From contig NC_087062.1 in assembly GCF_963678635.1 (NCBI RefSeq), forward strand, positions 28,854,833 through 28,918,832: a DNA stretch of 64,000 bases. Reading direction: 5' to 3'. Made by a program: the position numbers and the translations under genes. This document shows positions 32,301 to 47,300 of the stretch, piece by piece (the first letter of the stretch is position 1; each line of letters starts with the position of its first letter). The notes beneath the pieces are model-generated. The model was not told the DNA's origin. It did no database searches and saw only the letters and a list, made by a program, of their open reading frames with translations. Source of the stretch: Symsagittifera roscoffensis. Lineage: Eukaryota; Xenacoelomorpha; Acoela; Convolutidae.

Positions 32301-35300
32301 TTTTGGCTTTTTTCAATTAATCAAGAATTACGCAGAAACTACTTTGTTAATGGATAAGAAAATTATATCACAAGAAGCCTCTTACGCAGTTCAACAAAGT
32401 ATAAGAAGGGTTAAATCTCCAAAAATTTGCGCAAATTGTTTAAAATTTATTTTTAAACAGAACTTCTGGGTTTTATATAGTAAAAATCACATTTATTGAC
32501 TATCAAGTGATAATTTTTTCTCTTATAATGGTTTTTGGAGATTTAACCCTTCTTAAACTTTGTTGAACTGCGTAAGAGGCTTCCTGTGATATAATTTCCT
32601 TGTCAATTAACAAAGTAGTTTCCGCGTAATTCTTGATTAATTGAAAAAAGCCAAAATGACACATTTTTGGGGTAAAATTTTTGTTGAGAATTTCGGAGAA
32701 AAAATAGCACCATATTAATTTTGGTGAAATTCTAAGCAACTTTTGTCCTCTTCACTTTTTGTCTAATCTTAACCCAATTTGAGAAAAACGCGTTTGAAAA
32801 TTCAAGTTTTGTTCGATTTGTCCGGATAATTTAAATCAGCACTGTATAAGTTGTAAATTTTTGGCCCAAGTTTTTAACCCAAAACTACTATTTTTTTAGT
32901 CAATCAAAAATTACGCCAAAGCTAGTCGTTCAATTGCTGGCAAAAATATATCAAGTTGAGCCTCTTGTATAGCTCAACAAAATTTAAGAAAGGCATAATT
33001 GTCTCAGCTTTGTATAATTAAATTTATTTTTGTTTGATAGCCATAACCAAAAAATGTCAATTTTACTATACAAAATACCAATTTAAAAATATACGTACGT
33101 TTTGCACAAACTTTTGGAGATTAAACCTTTCTTAATTTTTTGAACTAATGAAGAGGCTCACTTTGATTTCTTTTTATCAGGAATTGAACCAATAGTTTTG
33201 GTGTAATTTTGATTGACTAAAAAACAAAAATGGTTGTTTTTGGGGTAAATTTTTAGGCCCCAATTTTGCAAAATAAATTGCTCAATTTTTAATTTTGCTT
33301 TCTTTCAAGAAAGTTTTTTTCTTCATCAATTTGTGTCTAAATTCAACCTACTTTAAGAAAAACGTGTTTGAATTTCAAGCTTTATTCATTTATTCTTATA
33401 TTTTTAATCAGCACTGTAATTTTTAAAAATAATAGATGAAAAATATTGTTTGTCGGTTTTCAATTGATGTTGAACATCCTTCATGTACCACTTTTAGTAT
33501 CTATTCGCCGAATTATAGCGAAGTGTATGACTATGTATCGGGTGTTCAGGATGGACAACTGGGATTGAATAGAGGCGCTTATGAACAGCTGAAAGAGTGG
33601 GAAATATTCGATGAAAACATTCTCTACCCTGATGACAGCAAACAGCAAATATGGGCCCTCAATTCAAGCAAGTTGTCTGGCTTAAAACCTCATTACTCTG
33701 CCTCAAAATATATACATGCTTTAAAAATTGTACCACGCTCGTCAAAACCTATAAATTTCGTTATTCAGACTGCTTTGCATAAAATCACATCAATCGCTTC
33801 CGATGTATTTCCCGATTTTTTTACATTGATGTATGAATTTATACTTAATTGCAATTTTTTCGTAGTATAAACTTTGTTCACATAACTCACTCGAGAAGAT
33901 CAACTTGTCTTATCTTATCTTTAAATCTATTGACTGCTTCTGCACATTTGGCCCAAAATTAAAAGCGATACTTGAGACGAATAAAGTGTGGGATTCGAGT
34001 CCGGACAGGACTGGTATTTTCCGATTATAAAGTTTTTGCTTGTCAGCCTAGTTGCCGCAGTTTGGGTTGTTTTTTAAAACTCAGGTAATTTAACTGCTTT
34101 CAGCATTTTTAAAAGTGTAGATAGTTCAACTTGCAGATTTTTTCTTGAAAAATCTTTTTGAAAAACTGAACTTACTTTAAAACTTCGATTTTTGTACGAA
34201 TGTTTTACAAAAAACTCCTCAAAATTCTCAGACCTAGGTACTTAGTCCGAATACAGGTGGGACCTTTTCAGATCTTGTTTGTAGTTTTATAGGTTTGCGA
34301 GATTCGTTTTTGCTCCAAAATCTGACTTCAAATCTACTTCAAGTTTTTTTTATTTTCTGACACTTGTGAGCATAACGACCAAATTTGGAAATATTTTTTG
34401 GTGGCGTACCTCATGATTGAGGACCCAATGGAAATTTATTTTATTAAATTTCAGGCAATCAGAATTGAATATTCAAAAATCTCAAAGAAATTGCAAAAAT
34501 CTCAAAAGAGCGAAGAAATCTAGGCCAATAAAATTATTATTGACCGATTAGAAAACAAGCAGATACACAAATTTTTAAATTTAGCAAAATCAAAGTCGGG
34601 TATTCGAAAAAATCTAATTATGATTTTTTTAAAAAATATATATAAAACGAAACAAACAATTTACAGTTTATCCGCATAAATTGTGCAGAAAAACTTTGCT
34701 GTACCGCTATAAATAAATTTCCGTTGAGGAAAACTTCGTTTATGGGCAAAACTCGATTAGCCAATCGAAAAGTTTAACAATATCGATTGGTTGAAAATTT
34801 TCCATCATGCGGTCTCTGCATAATGAGAATAACCCCCATACTTTTCATTGATTCCCATTCCTGTATATCTTTATCACGATGCTAAACCGTGTATTTTTGT
34901 GAACTTTTGGCGGATTCCGCAAAAAGGACGCTCTCTTCATTTCGTTTTTTTCGTTTTCTGTGATTGTTCTGACAAAATTTAAAAACTTGTCTCTCGATTT
35001 CAGAAAATTGCACACATCAAATTATGCGCCTATTAAGTGCACAGTTTGGCCTCGTAATGTTTCCCGTTACAAAACGCTGCCGGCTTAGTTTTTGCTTCTA
35101 ATCAACTGATTTCATCGCTTTAAGTTGTTGGAAGGCTGACTTGGAAGTTATTTGTGTGCGTGCAGATAAGATATGACTTTTGTGGATGCTTTTCTAGATT
35201 GTAATATTTCTGCAAAAAATTGGACTTTTTTCAGAATCTTTTGTCTAAACTATGTTTTAAGTATGTGAAATGAATCTTATCACAGATGGGCAAATAGAGT

Positions 35301-38300
35301 AATCAGAATAACTCTGACCAGTAATTTTTTTGCTTCAGTAAATTTAATTTTCTTTTAAAATTTGAAAAACAACGCGAATTTTTCGTTTCAAATTTTCTGC
35401 TGAGGTTTTTTTGATTCGCGCTCATAGTTCAAGATACTAACAGTCTTCTTTGCAAAAATAGTGTCCTGATAGTTTAGATGAAAATGTGTCATTTCGTTTG
35501 GATTCAAATTTGAAACAAAAATATTTGACCTTCTATTTGAATTCATGACTGTTATTGATTCGGTTGTGTTTTCTTTCTCCGTTGTTGAGTTCGTGAAAGG
35601 TTTGCAGTTGAGTGTATGACAATGTATGACTGTTCATCTCAATTTTTGCCAACCAATCAATTTAGCAAAAAATGGAAAAGCGTTTTCTTAATTTCCTAAG
35701 CATAGTCATTCATTTTTGTAAGTGGTGCACAGCTCGGCGACTTTTCTTCCTGTTTGACAGTTAAGCTTATGCAAAATGTCGTTTTGATGTTTTGATTAAT
35801 TCGAATTTTATTTTAGTTAGTGCCATAAATTGCGTGGAACTTACAGACAGCCTTGTGAGATTAAAACAAGATCTGTTCAAAGAGAGAGAAACCATCAAAA
35901 AGTGTGGATACACTTTAAGGTAAATTATAATTTGACATTTGCTTAAAACTAAAGATGTTTGAAAACAACGCCAGCTTTTTAGCAAAAAAAATGATTTTTC
36001 AAGTCATTTTAAGTCATAAAAATCTATTGCGTTTAAAATTCATCAAATGGATTTTCGTAAAATCGGAAGCTAGGTAAAATTGAACCGCATAAAAAAGTTA
36101 AGCGGAAAAACTTGGTATCAAATTACAGGATTTTGCTATTCCAGTCAATTTTCATGATAGAATTCAGGTCATTTTGAAAAATTCAAAACGACTATGCGTT
36201 ACAAAGATTGTTGGATGATAAAAAATGCTTGCAAATTATTTTTACAACAATAATACATTTCGGGGCTCGTCTTTTCAAAATTATATTTTTGGGACTACTC
36301 ATCTACCATATTTGTATGGGTTTTCAGACTGCCTCTGTTCCCAAATGAGAACAGTCGACACAACCAGACCCGACTGCACCTGATGAGGGGGAGGGTGAGA
36401 GAGAAGGCACTCAATCATCTGAGAATGAGGGTGATGCAAGAGTCGGAAAGTGTTCAAGAAACAGCTTCGGAACTTTAACTATCCTATTTCAATGCTCTTT
36501 TTCATTTTCCTTCCACATCTGATTTGAAAAAAAAAACTTGTTATGGGGGAAAATTCAACAACTTGAAATTATTATTTTTTTTCGATGTTTCATATGGTAC
36601 TATCACAATTTCGTCAAAGATTTAATGACAAGAAATAAAAAAAGGAAAATGAAAAAAATTCTCTATATTCAAATTTGAAAAAAAAAACAATAAATAGAAG
36701 AAATTGTGCACTAATTGGAATATCCCTAAATCCTCTATTGATTTGCTAAAATCATTTATTTGAGTGTTCGTCAAATCTGAATCTTGAAGTATATTGTCAG
36801 AAAATCATTCAATTAGAACCAGCGTAGTCGGTTGCTTCTACCACAATTATCACACAAGCTTAGTCGGAGCTTTGATCGCAGTTATCATTAGAAAAACTAT
36901 ATGAAAGTATACAATTTTTATTTCGTTAATCTTTTCAAAAACTGTGTCGTTAAAAAAATATTTTCGGTATTTATTAAAGAGAACAAGACTGCTCGTATCA
37001 AGGCGAAGCCCTGAATGTTTCGACTGCCTTTTAAGGTTTATGGAGCAGTAATAATTATGAAATAAGCTTCTTTCAACCAATTTGAAACGATTTCTAAGAC
37101 GGATTCACTCTCCCTCCGCTTCCGCCTTAATAGCACGAAATATATCGCACGAAATTGTCCCAAATTGACCAAAATAGTAATTTTTAAACCCCCGTAACTT
37201 TACGACAAATGATCACAGGTAAAATATCTTTTCAAATTTGAGCTCAGAACAACAATGCCTTTCGAATGATAAATAATTTAAAAAACGATATAGAAAAAAA
37301 ACCCACCCGAGCACAAATATTCCGTTACTTTCGTATCGAAGTCGGAACAATAAGAACTCGAGCCATAAACACGCAGATCATATTTGAAAGAAATTCCCGT
37401 CAATTTGTTTTAAAAATGTACAAAATAAAGGCTCTACGCGAAACTTTGAGTCTGAATACCAAATCATTCTTAACTATTTTCCTTAAATTCTAGTTTTTTC
37501 ATCCAAGTAAACTGCAAGTGACGTCTAAAAGCATTTGAGTACGATACATTGAGCCTTTCCTCGGAGTACTCAAAAATATCAGTGTTCTTCATACATATTT
37601 TTGATTGAAATACAAAGACCAGATCGTAGCTAATATTAAACAAAACAAAACTGCTTGTACCAAGGCGAAGCCTTGAATGTTCCGACCGCCTTTTAATGTT
37701 TATGGAGCAGTAATAACATTTAAGAAATTAAATGAAATAAAACAAAATGAAATTTTTTTTCTTCTAAAATTTGAATTTTTTAATGAAAATCATCCTCCCA
37801 CAAGCCATATTAAGTACAAAAGGATAGATTTCGCTCCTTGTAACAAATCAATTATGGCAAATACGCTTCTTTCAACCAATTTGGAACGATTTCTAAGACG
37901 GATTAACTCTCCGCTTACGCGTTAAAAGCGCGAAATATATCGCGCGTTAATTGTCCCAAATTGTCCAAAATGGCAATCTTTAAACCCCCATAACTTTACA
38001 AAAAATGATCACAGGTGAAATATCTTTTCAAATTTAGGCTCAGGACAACAATACCTTTTGAATGATATTTAAAAAATTCCGCCAAAAATGGCTAGTTAAA
38101 AAGTCGAAATTTGTCTGAAGAAAAAAAAACCCACCCCGAGCACAAATATTCCGTTACTTTCGTACTGAAAGTCGGAACAACAAGGCTGCTCGCATCAAGG
38201 CGAGGCCCTGAATGTTCCGACTGCCTTTTAAGATTTATAGGGCTGTAATAACCTAAAAAAAAGAAATGTAATAAAATGAAAACATAGATTTTGCTCCTTT

Positions 38301-41300
38301 TAACAAATCATTTATGGCAAATGAGCTTCTTTCAACCAATTTGGAACGATTTATAAGACGGATTAAATCTCCGCTTACGCGTTAATAGCGCGAATTATAT
38401 TGCGCATTAATTGTCCCAAATTGGTCAAAATGGCCAAAATGGCAATCTTTAAACCCTCATAACTTTACAGCAGTCTTGTTGTTCCGACTTTCGATACGAA
38501 AGTAACGGAATATTTGTGCTGGGGGTGGGTTTTTTTTTCTTCAGTCAAATTTAGACTTTTTAACTAGCCATTTTTGACGGAATTGTTTTATATCATTCAA
38601 AAGATATTGTTGTCCTGAGCGTAAATTTGAAAAGATATTTCACCTGTGATTATTTTTCGTAAAGTTATGGGGTTTAAAGATTGTCATTTTGGCCAACTTG
38701 GGACAATTAACGCGCGATAATTTTCGCGCTATTAACGCGTAAGCGGATATTTAATCCGTCTTAGAAATCGTTCCAAATTGGTCGAAAGAAGCTTACTTGT
38801 CATAATAAATTTGTTAAAAGGATCAAAAATTATCTTTTTGTTCTTTATATGGCGTGTGGGGGATGAGTTTCACAAAAACAATCTCAATTTAGAAAAAAAA
38901 TTCATTTTATTTTATTACTTTGAATTTTTCATGTTATTACTGCTCGATAGACCTTAAAAAGCAGTCGGAACATTCAAGGCTTCGCCCTGATACGAGCAGT
39001 CTTGTTCAAATTGTGATCAGTAACGCGTAAAACATTACAATCCTTACATATTGAACTGAGTCAAGCAGTTTGTGTTTTTTTAAAACGCTACAACACGCAA
39101 ATTAATTCACTTGGCTCTTTACATAGCTTGTGGGATATAAACAAAAAAGGAAAAATTATTTTTCTCATTTTTCAAGCTTGTGTCTCATTTTTCAAGGTTT
39201 TTTTCAGATTTTTTAATCGAAAAGCTCGTAAGCGACGATAGATGGCAGTTAGAACTTTCAGGGCTTTGTCCTGATATGCGAGCAGATTTTTTGCGCCAAG
39301 GTTCAATTTGCAACAATTTCTGAGCTTAAGCAGTTATCCCGTAGTTATCGGTAGTTATCCCAAAGTGGCCAAACTGGCAAAAAACTAACCCCCATAACTT
39401 TTGAGCTCATGACAAGTTTTTCAGATGATATAGCAAACTTCGTCAAAAAACTCAAGAATTACATCAGTTTTGATTTTGTTCAATTTTTTTGCTTCTAATA
39501 AAAACTTTTCTTAGCTCGAATTTTCTATTTAATTTGTATTATACGCGATAATCTCTGCCCTGCCTATGTTTTCTTTTGTTTTGAAAGTTCTCATTAAAAC
39601 GGGACCATTTTGATAAATGTACATCTCCAATCGATTTTCTGTCAAATTTTCAAAAGTTCCTTGTTCGATAACATGAGATAATCCATTTGTGTGTCCGCTT
39701 AAGCTAAGAGAGTTATCAATATTAAATGGAAAATGTCACGGAGTGAACTAAAACAGATCTATCATCATCAATTTAAACCCCTCAAATTTTTTTCAAGATT
39801 CGTCGTTTGATACCAGGAAAAAATTCCGTCTTAATGTCAGCTCAGGCGAGTATACACATTTATCTCATATGGAAAAAGTCACGGGGGAAACAAACACCAT
39901 CAATCCTCATCAGTTTAATCCCTGACCTTTAAAAGAACAATGGGCAGACTTTTTAATCAGTTGACGTAAAAAGTTGCACTGGCATCGATATTCTACAACT
40001 ATCGCAGCCGAGAGCGACTTTGCGTTTCCTATTTTGATTGAGAGTTGGCAAATGGATGGAGAAATAGCTACCAAATCGAAAAGCCGCGAGGCTCATACGC
40101 CTGGTACAAAACATAAGCGGTTTAGTACAATCTGATAATAGGCCTCCTTTGACAGTTGGAAAACAGGTGGAAAATCGAATGCTTCCATACTTTTGGAGCA
40201 TGTGGCTCATTTCCAAAAAAGGAAATGACTTCTAGGAAAGGAAAGGCTTGCTCATTAATCTAAACTGTCAATGCCCTTATTCTTGTTTTTCTATTGTATT
40301 AACTTCATAAAAAAACCATATCTCTATGGAAAAAGATAATTGACAAACTATGAACAGGGGTGGACCTAGGATTTCATTTGACCAATTTTTTTGCGCCGCT
40401 GGCAAATTTGTGAAGAAACAGGCCAAAAAACGCGTTTTTAGGCAATTTTGGGAACATTTTGACAAAAAATTGCCTTTTTTCGGCGCGCTCCCCTTCAAAA
40501 TTAGTATATATTGTCGCCAAAGGTGCACGTAAAAATTTTTTAGTTTCCGTCAGCCAAAGTTGAATGTCCTAAAATAGTACCAAAGGGGGACCACTGAGGG
40601 GAGGGGTGCGTCCACCCCCTCCCCCTAACTCCGCACCTGACTATGAATCGTACGACGGCTGATTTTTTTTGACCTTGTTCATTAGTTACAGTGTTCAAAT
40701 TTTTAATGAGCTCTCTGAACATTTAGATGCTGATATGCTCAACAAAATACTTATGGTGCTAGATTATTTATGATGTTTCAATTTCAAAGCCGTGGCGTCT
40801 GCGAAGAAGTAGCTTAAATGGTTATCGATGCTCTTGTTAGTTTTTATCTTTGTGTTTCATGTGAGTTAGTATCAAAGTTGCCAAGGAACAAACTGACGTC
40901 AGCAAAAAAATGCGAAAAAACGTACTAATTTTCAACAATTGTTATTGAAAAAAAAACAGCGAGAAACTTCAAAGGAATGAAATACTCATGAAACTGATAT
41001 GTACTGAAAAGAAGATCAATTGCCTTAAGCAAAAAAAAGTCTGTTAAAAAGCGAATAAGATGGAAAAGCAAATACAACAAGAATAACCGGTTACTGTGCA
41101 AGTAGCACAGAATATTCCGACTAGTCTTATAAAATTACAACAAATTTTTTTCCAATTAGTGTCTTTTTTTTGGCATGGTGTGAGAAAGGAATCTGAGTGA
41201 AAAAGTAGAGCTTAGGCATTTTCGTCATTTAAGTAAAATTTGCAAAATGAAAAACATTTTTTGAAGACAGATAATATGAAAAAAAAAAAAAAATTAAATA

Positions 41301-44300
41301 TTTTTTAAATAACTTTTCAAATTTTTTCCCAAAATTTTTGAAGTTTTTGATTCCTAAGATGTAGCTCAAAACTCCAGTAATTAACTTCGTTAGAGTAAAA
41401 CTAAATTTTAAATGCTTAATTTAAGCATAATAAAGCTAATGTAGGCCTGCTCACTCGCTCGAAATTAGACGAAAAATCAAAAATTTCAAACCGGTTTTTC
41501 TCAACAGCGGGAAATTTTTTTGAAATTTTTTGATGTCGTTCGAATCACGACTGAAAGGGCTTTAATATGATATATCACTAAAACAAGTCCGGTCATTATT
41601 TGTGGTAGCTGGTTTGCGTAGAAAACAAAAACAAAAAACTAAAACCCATTCGAATACAAAAATCCTCCTCATTTTCAATGGTTTGAACGATAACATTCAA
41701 AAGAAGCAGTTTCATACCAAGTTTTTGTCGTACTAATATACGTTAATCAACAAGAAAACTCAAGAATTTTAAGAAATGCTTTATTTTAGGCTCTGCGCGC
41801 TGCAGTGGTGAAAAGTTGACTAAGATAACAGAAATAGTGGATGGCTGCGCATATATAATTAATTCGGAAACAAATCTTAAATTTCCGAAAGCCAGTTTTA
41901 AAAATTAATTCAAAAGAAACTGCTAATGACTTCATCTGCGTATTGCAATTAACTGCCAGCACCCAGTTTCAAACGTTAATAATCGATTTGTTTTATAACT
42001 TTAGTGACCGTCTTACTAATATGGTAAAAAAATATATGACTCTAATCGATCAATTATAAAAAATTTTTATTCAATTATAATTGATTATTTCCCATCTATT
42101 TTTCGATACAATTCTAACCCATTTCAATCAATTGTAACCAATTTGTTTTATCTCAAGTTCTAGTTTGTCCAAAGTTTTTTTTTGTTTTACGCAATAAAAA
42201 TTAATATAACTAATTTTAATCGATTATGATTCCTTTTCTCTACCTACTTTGTCTTCGACCTCGCTTTCAAGTTGCTTATGTATTTTTATTTTTCTAGACG
42301 TTGATTTATACGAAAAATGAAAGAATGGTTTCAAAAATTTCCATATCAAATCAAAATTAAAACGAATCAAATCAAAATCAAATTTTTTCACTTCTCCATT
42401 AAAATTGTTTCATGATACACAACTTCAGTTCTTTTAACCACCAAAAGTATTAGCACATTGCTTCAACTTCATCATTTGTTTGAAATATTTGATTTTCAAC
42501 TACCGCGGGAAGGGTTCAACTAAAATGAAAGCCTTTCTATGAAACTTTTGTTTCGTAGCTTAGTGATATATCATATCAAAGCCCTTTCAGTGGTGATTCG
42601 AACGACATCAAAAAATTTCAAAAATTTTTCCCGGTGTTGAGAAAAACCGGTTCGAATTTTCTGATGTTTTGCCTAATTTTGAGCAATTGAGCAGGCTTAC
42701 ATTAGCTTTACTATGATTAATTTAAGCATTGAAAGTTTAGTTTTACTCTAACGAAGTTAATTTTTGGAGTTTTGAGCTTCATCTGAGGAATCAAAAACTT
42801 CAAAAATTTTGGGAAAAAATTTGAAAAGTTATTTAAAAAATGTTTAATTTTTCACATTTTTTTTTTTATATTATCTGTCTTCAAACTCATTTAGTTCTGT
42901 ACTCTAATGATTAGGTTTGCGGAGTGTTTAGCTTCATTTTTGTGTACAAGACATCTAACTTTTAGAAATTGCGTTCTTTGCAGAAAAGTATTAACTCATA
43001 GGAAATAATGAAAATACTTTGCCGATTGGTGTAACAAAGTTTTGGCAAAATAAGAAATTATAATCGATAATAATCAATTATAATTGGATTAAAGAGTTTG
43101 CGCAAAATTGATTTGCAAAGCTCCCTATCCCCCACACCATGGCTCATTTGCATGGCTCATTTGCCTATTACAAATTAGCAATTTAATACAAATCAAGTTT
43201 CTTAATCATGTTGCTCATTCAGCCAAAAATCAAAATCTAGGAAAGGAAATTTTTTCTGAATATTCATAACTGAAAATGTCTTTAAAGTCGTTAGTCTTGT
43301 TTTTGGCATAAAATTCATAAATAAAAAACAATTTTTTGATGCAAAAAGAGAAACGAGAAACCAAAAAATTGCGCTATTGCGGATTTTTTCAAACTTTTTT
43401 GTAGTAACAGTTTTCAAATTCTTAGTTTACTCTCCGAGAGCTTAGATAATGACAAACTGCACAGAAAAGACTAACGATGCTAGGTTATTGTGTTTCCTCT
43501 TAAAAGTTGCTGCGACGTTTGTATAAAAAAATGATTTCAATGGGTGTCGATGCTTCTCTTGGCTATAGAAATTGTTTTTGAAAAAATTGATAAAAAATTG
43601 CCAGGCTACAATTTGACGTCAACAAAGTATGCAAAACAAACAATAAAAGCTAACGGTGCTGCCCAAAAAAAAGCAATGTGGATTTTCATAGGATTGAAAT
43701 GCTCGCCAAAACTGGTATTGAATTGCATCTCAAAAGCTCTAAACAAAAAAATTGATAAAAACCAGACGAAAAGCAATCATAAGTGATAAAAAAAATAATT
43801 TGCAATTTTATACAATGTTGCGTAATATGAGTTTTTCAATTACAAAACTCAAGGATCAAAAAAATTGGTTTAATTTAGGATATGCATACTGCATTGGTAA
43901 CAAAATTAGTATAATAACAACAATGTCGGATATACGCTGCTTGCGCAAGTAGCACAGATTTTTTAGACCAGAACTATTTGTGAAAAACTAAAAGTTCAAA
44001 TAAAAATTCAAATAGTTGGTATAAATACTTAGTATTTTTTTGAGCATAGGGGGACTAAAAGATTGTTTAATGCATTTGCTAATATCTTTGTCGGCGTATC
44101 AAAATCTTTGTTTTTTTTTAAATTTACTATAAAATGAATCAATATCTTAATTTTTTAGTTTCTCCAATTTGGTTTTATTTGCTAAACTAACAATTAAAAC
44201 TTAATTATTTGACAACTACTTCGGTACAACCTGCTTCTGCGCAAAAAAAATCGAAATGCCCCTCTGCTCCCTTTCAGTACCCAGAAAATGTTGGTTATCG

Positions 44301-47300
44301 TTAAAAGAACATCAGGAAGAGCTAGAGCTATCAACACATTTTTTTTGGAAAAAACTACACATATCTGCGAAAAATAAACCAAAAAATACAAACCATTCAA
44401 TTTTGCAAAAAAAACTTTTTCACTGACATGAGTGAAATTGCGCATAATTGCATTAAAATGAATCATTTTGTGAATGAACCTTTTTTGGATTGAGATGTGA
44501 TGAATTGAATTAAGATGGATTGGATGATTTTTTTTTGAGATGTGATTCATTTTTTTGAAATGTATTTTAAAAATTAAGGTCATTGCAAATTTTCAGCACA
44601 ATTCTAATAGCGGTATACCACTCAAGTTTTTAAACGTGATAGAAGTTTTCGGCAAGAAAAATTGTATGCTAGATCAATTCATTGCTGCTTCAAAGTTGTT
44701 TAATTCAGTCATTTGCTATGTTGAGGTTTTTTTAAAATTCAAAACATGTTGCCCTGGACTAATTGCAATTTTCTTTCTCCGAACTTTGTATTAAGTGTAC
44801 AAAAAAAATAAGAGAAATTCTATTAACTTGCAATTAATCGCGTAATTCATCAGCGCCAGTTTCGAAGTTCAAAAAATGGGCTTTTTCTGGGCAGTTTTTG
44901 TTTAAGCTAATCACTTTTTTCATGCACAGGGTTCAATAGTCGAGTATGCGTGGTAATGAATTTACTGGTATTGATCATACCGGTATGCATAACCAATATG
45001 TTTTTGTAGGCCGGTATGTTAAATTTCACACAGAAAAAAGATTAAAAAAGGAAATAGGTTATGAGAGGAGCAGCGATGAAGTGGTTACGTCTTCGCCTCT
45101 CAATCGAAAGGTCGGATGTTCGAAGCCCACCATGATCCGTTTTTGTCGGTTGATGATGACACAACAGTGCCCAGTCCGGAAAAATTACCATAAGTTGCAA
45201 GTTACTCTTAGGCACGGCAAAACGGCGTCTCTCAGTGATGAGCTGAACAGTTTGTATGTTAGTCCTTTCCCGTGGGGATAAGTTTTCGTGAATAATCAAA
45301 AAGTCAGCTTTCGTTTGCTTGATGAAATTAAATTAGCATCAATTTATCAGTAGAATTATGGTAAATTTGAAAAAAAAATTTGTGGACCAGTAGATCAAAT
45401 GTTGTGGCTAAAATGAGTATTTGAGTTGGAAAATCAAAATGAAAAAACTGTAGAATTTTTTTCAAAATAAAATTGTTATATTGAGTCACCAATAAATGAA
45501 AAACAGACAGGTCTTTTCTTTTTTCAGTTTTATGAACGAAAAAGATTTATGGGGAGGTTGTGATGCGTGTCTGTGTGGCAAGATAAAGAAATCAATTATA
45601 TTTATATTTTCAAACAGACAAAACACTGTTTATCCCAAAAAAGAATTATTTTTGAATAGATGAAAATTCAATTTTGGTCAAATGAAATTTTGAACTGATT
45701 TCATTTTTCTAAAATAAAACGAGTTGTATTAAACTCGTCCTCATTGTCTCAATGTAAAAGCTTGATTTGCCGCTTACTAGTTTACCGGTTTATTTAGCCT
45801 CAAGGCTACTGCAAACATTCAAATAAAATATACAGCAGCTAGTGCGAACATTTGAGGTAACATAAAGCAAGGATAGCTGATTGCTGTACAAGTAACACAT
45901 AGAGTTCTGACCACAAAATTTCACTATATTTTTTGTTAAAAAAAGATTATGTGTTCCAATTTTGTCAAAATTTGTCTGCGATGTGATGAAAGGATGAAAA
46001 CAAGAGCCTTGAAACTAAGCATATTCGATAATCACAGCAATTTAGGCTGATTCGACAACAGTTTGCAAAAAAACAATTTTCGGTTTTTTGTCTCAAGATT
46101 CATTCCCTAGAAGGTACTTGAAAAGCTTCAAAAATGTTTTATACTGCAGTAAAACTAAGTTTTCGTGGCAAAATGAGTAACATAAAAAAAATTTCATCTC
46201 AATTACGAAAACGGTTTTTCTGAACACTGGCATTTTTTAATTTTTTCCAAATTTTTAACACATCCTCAATAGCGTTTGAAGGGTTTCAAAAAATATATCA
46301 TTCGACCAATTCTGGCGGTTATTCCAAGTACCTGATTTGGACAAAATTACGTGGAAAAAATCAAAAAAAAAATTTACCAAAACAAATAAAACACTCCAAA
46401 AAACAAATGTCTTGTCCATTTTAGTGGTCGAAACTTCCAGACTGATCTGCTTGCTAAACTGTGATTTGCTGAAGAGATAATGCAGCTAAGTTGTTTATGT
46501 TCAAATCAAAACAAAGAGAGCCGTTGTTTTTGAAAGTAGCATAGCATGTTCCAACGACATTCATGAAAGAACTACCAAAAAAGGTTCAAATTAGTGTCGT
46601 TTTTAAAGCATGGTGTGTTTAGAAAACTAAACAAACGCATAGAAATTTAATGATTCAAGCATAATCTACATCACTTGTCCTCGAAAATTGAATAGAAAAA
46701 ATTAAAATTACGACAAAGTTTAACGTAGTTCAAACACTTTTACACAAAACATTAAAATTTTGTCCGAAATTTTTTTTGCAAGTGAAGCGCGCAATCAAAC
46801 ATCAAAAAATAGCTTTCTTCTACTGAAACAAAATTTTTTGAGCCCAAAAACTTGAGTATAAAAAAATTTTTGTATATCGAAGGTTATTTAAGAACTTTAT
46901 TTGCTCGAAATCAAAAACACTTTGAGCCCTATGAACAAACTTTGAAGTTGTGGGATGTTATTTGGAACCAACGTGAAGCGCTTTACATTGGTTTGTCATT
47001 TGACTCATTCCAATGATTTTTGTGGTATTAATTTTGTCTTGAAAAAAAAACACACCCGGATACCAAGTTCTCCCCATTTTCAATTTTCTGCAATTGTGCA
47101 CGTGATAATTGGTCATATTACGCATTTAGCATCTTAGATAAAACCTCAAAAGATTAAACGCACAGATTTCATGAACTCACCGCAATTTCAAGATGCTGCC
47201 TAACACACTCGATTGGGATCACGTAAATTCTGAGATCGGTTCGCACTTTATACTTTTTAATTTCAGAAATCAGTCTCAAGAAAAAAATACTCGAAATTAT

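Noticed and set aside
32218-32739. Two near-identical proteins on opposite strands
   Set aside because: Mirror translations of the two arms of the foldback element.
44194-44583. 129-residue minus-strand frame
   Set aside because: Begins in simple sequence of the GATGAATTGAATT type. No domain or splice support.
45066-45134. Functional tRNA gene
   Set aside because: T-stem mismatches and lack of a closed acceptor stem point to a tRNA-derived SINE head.
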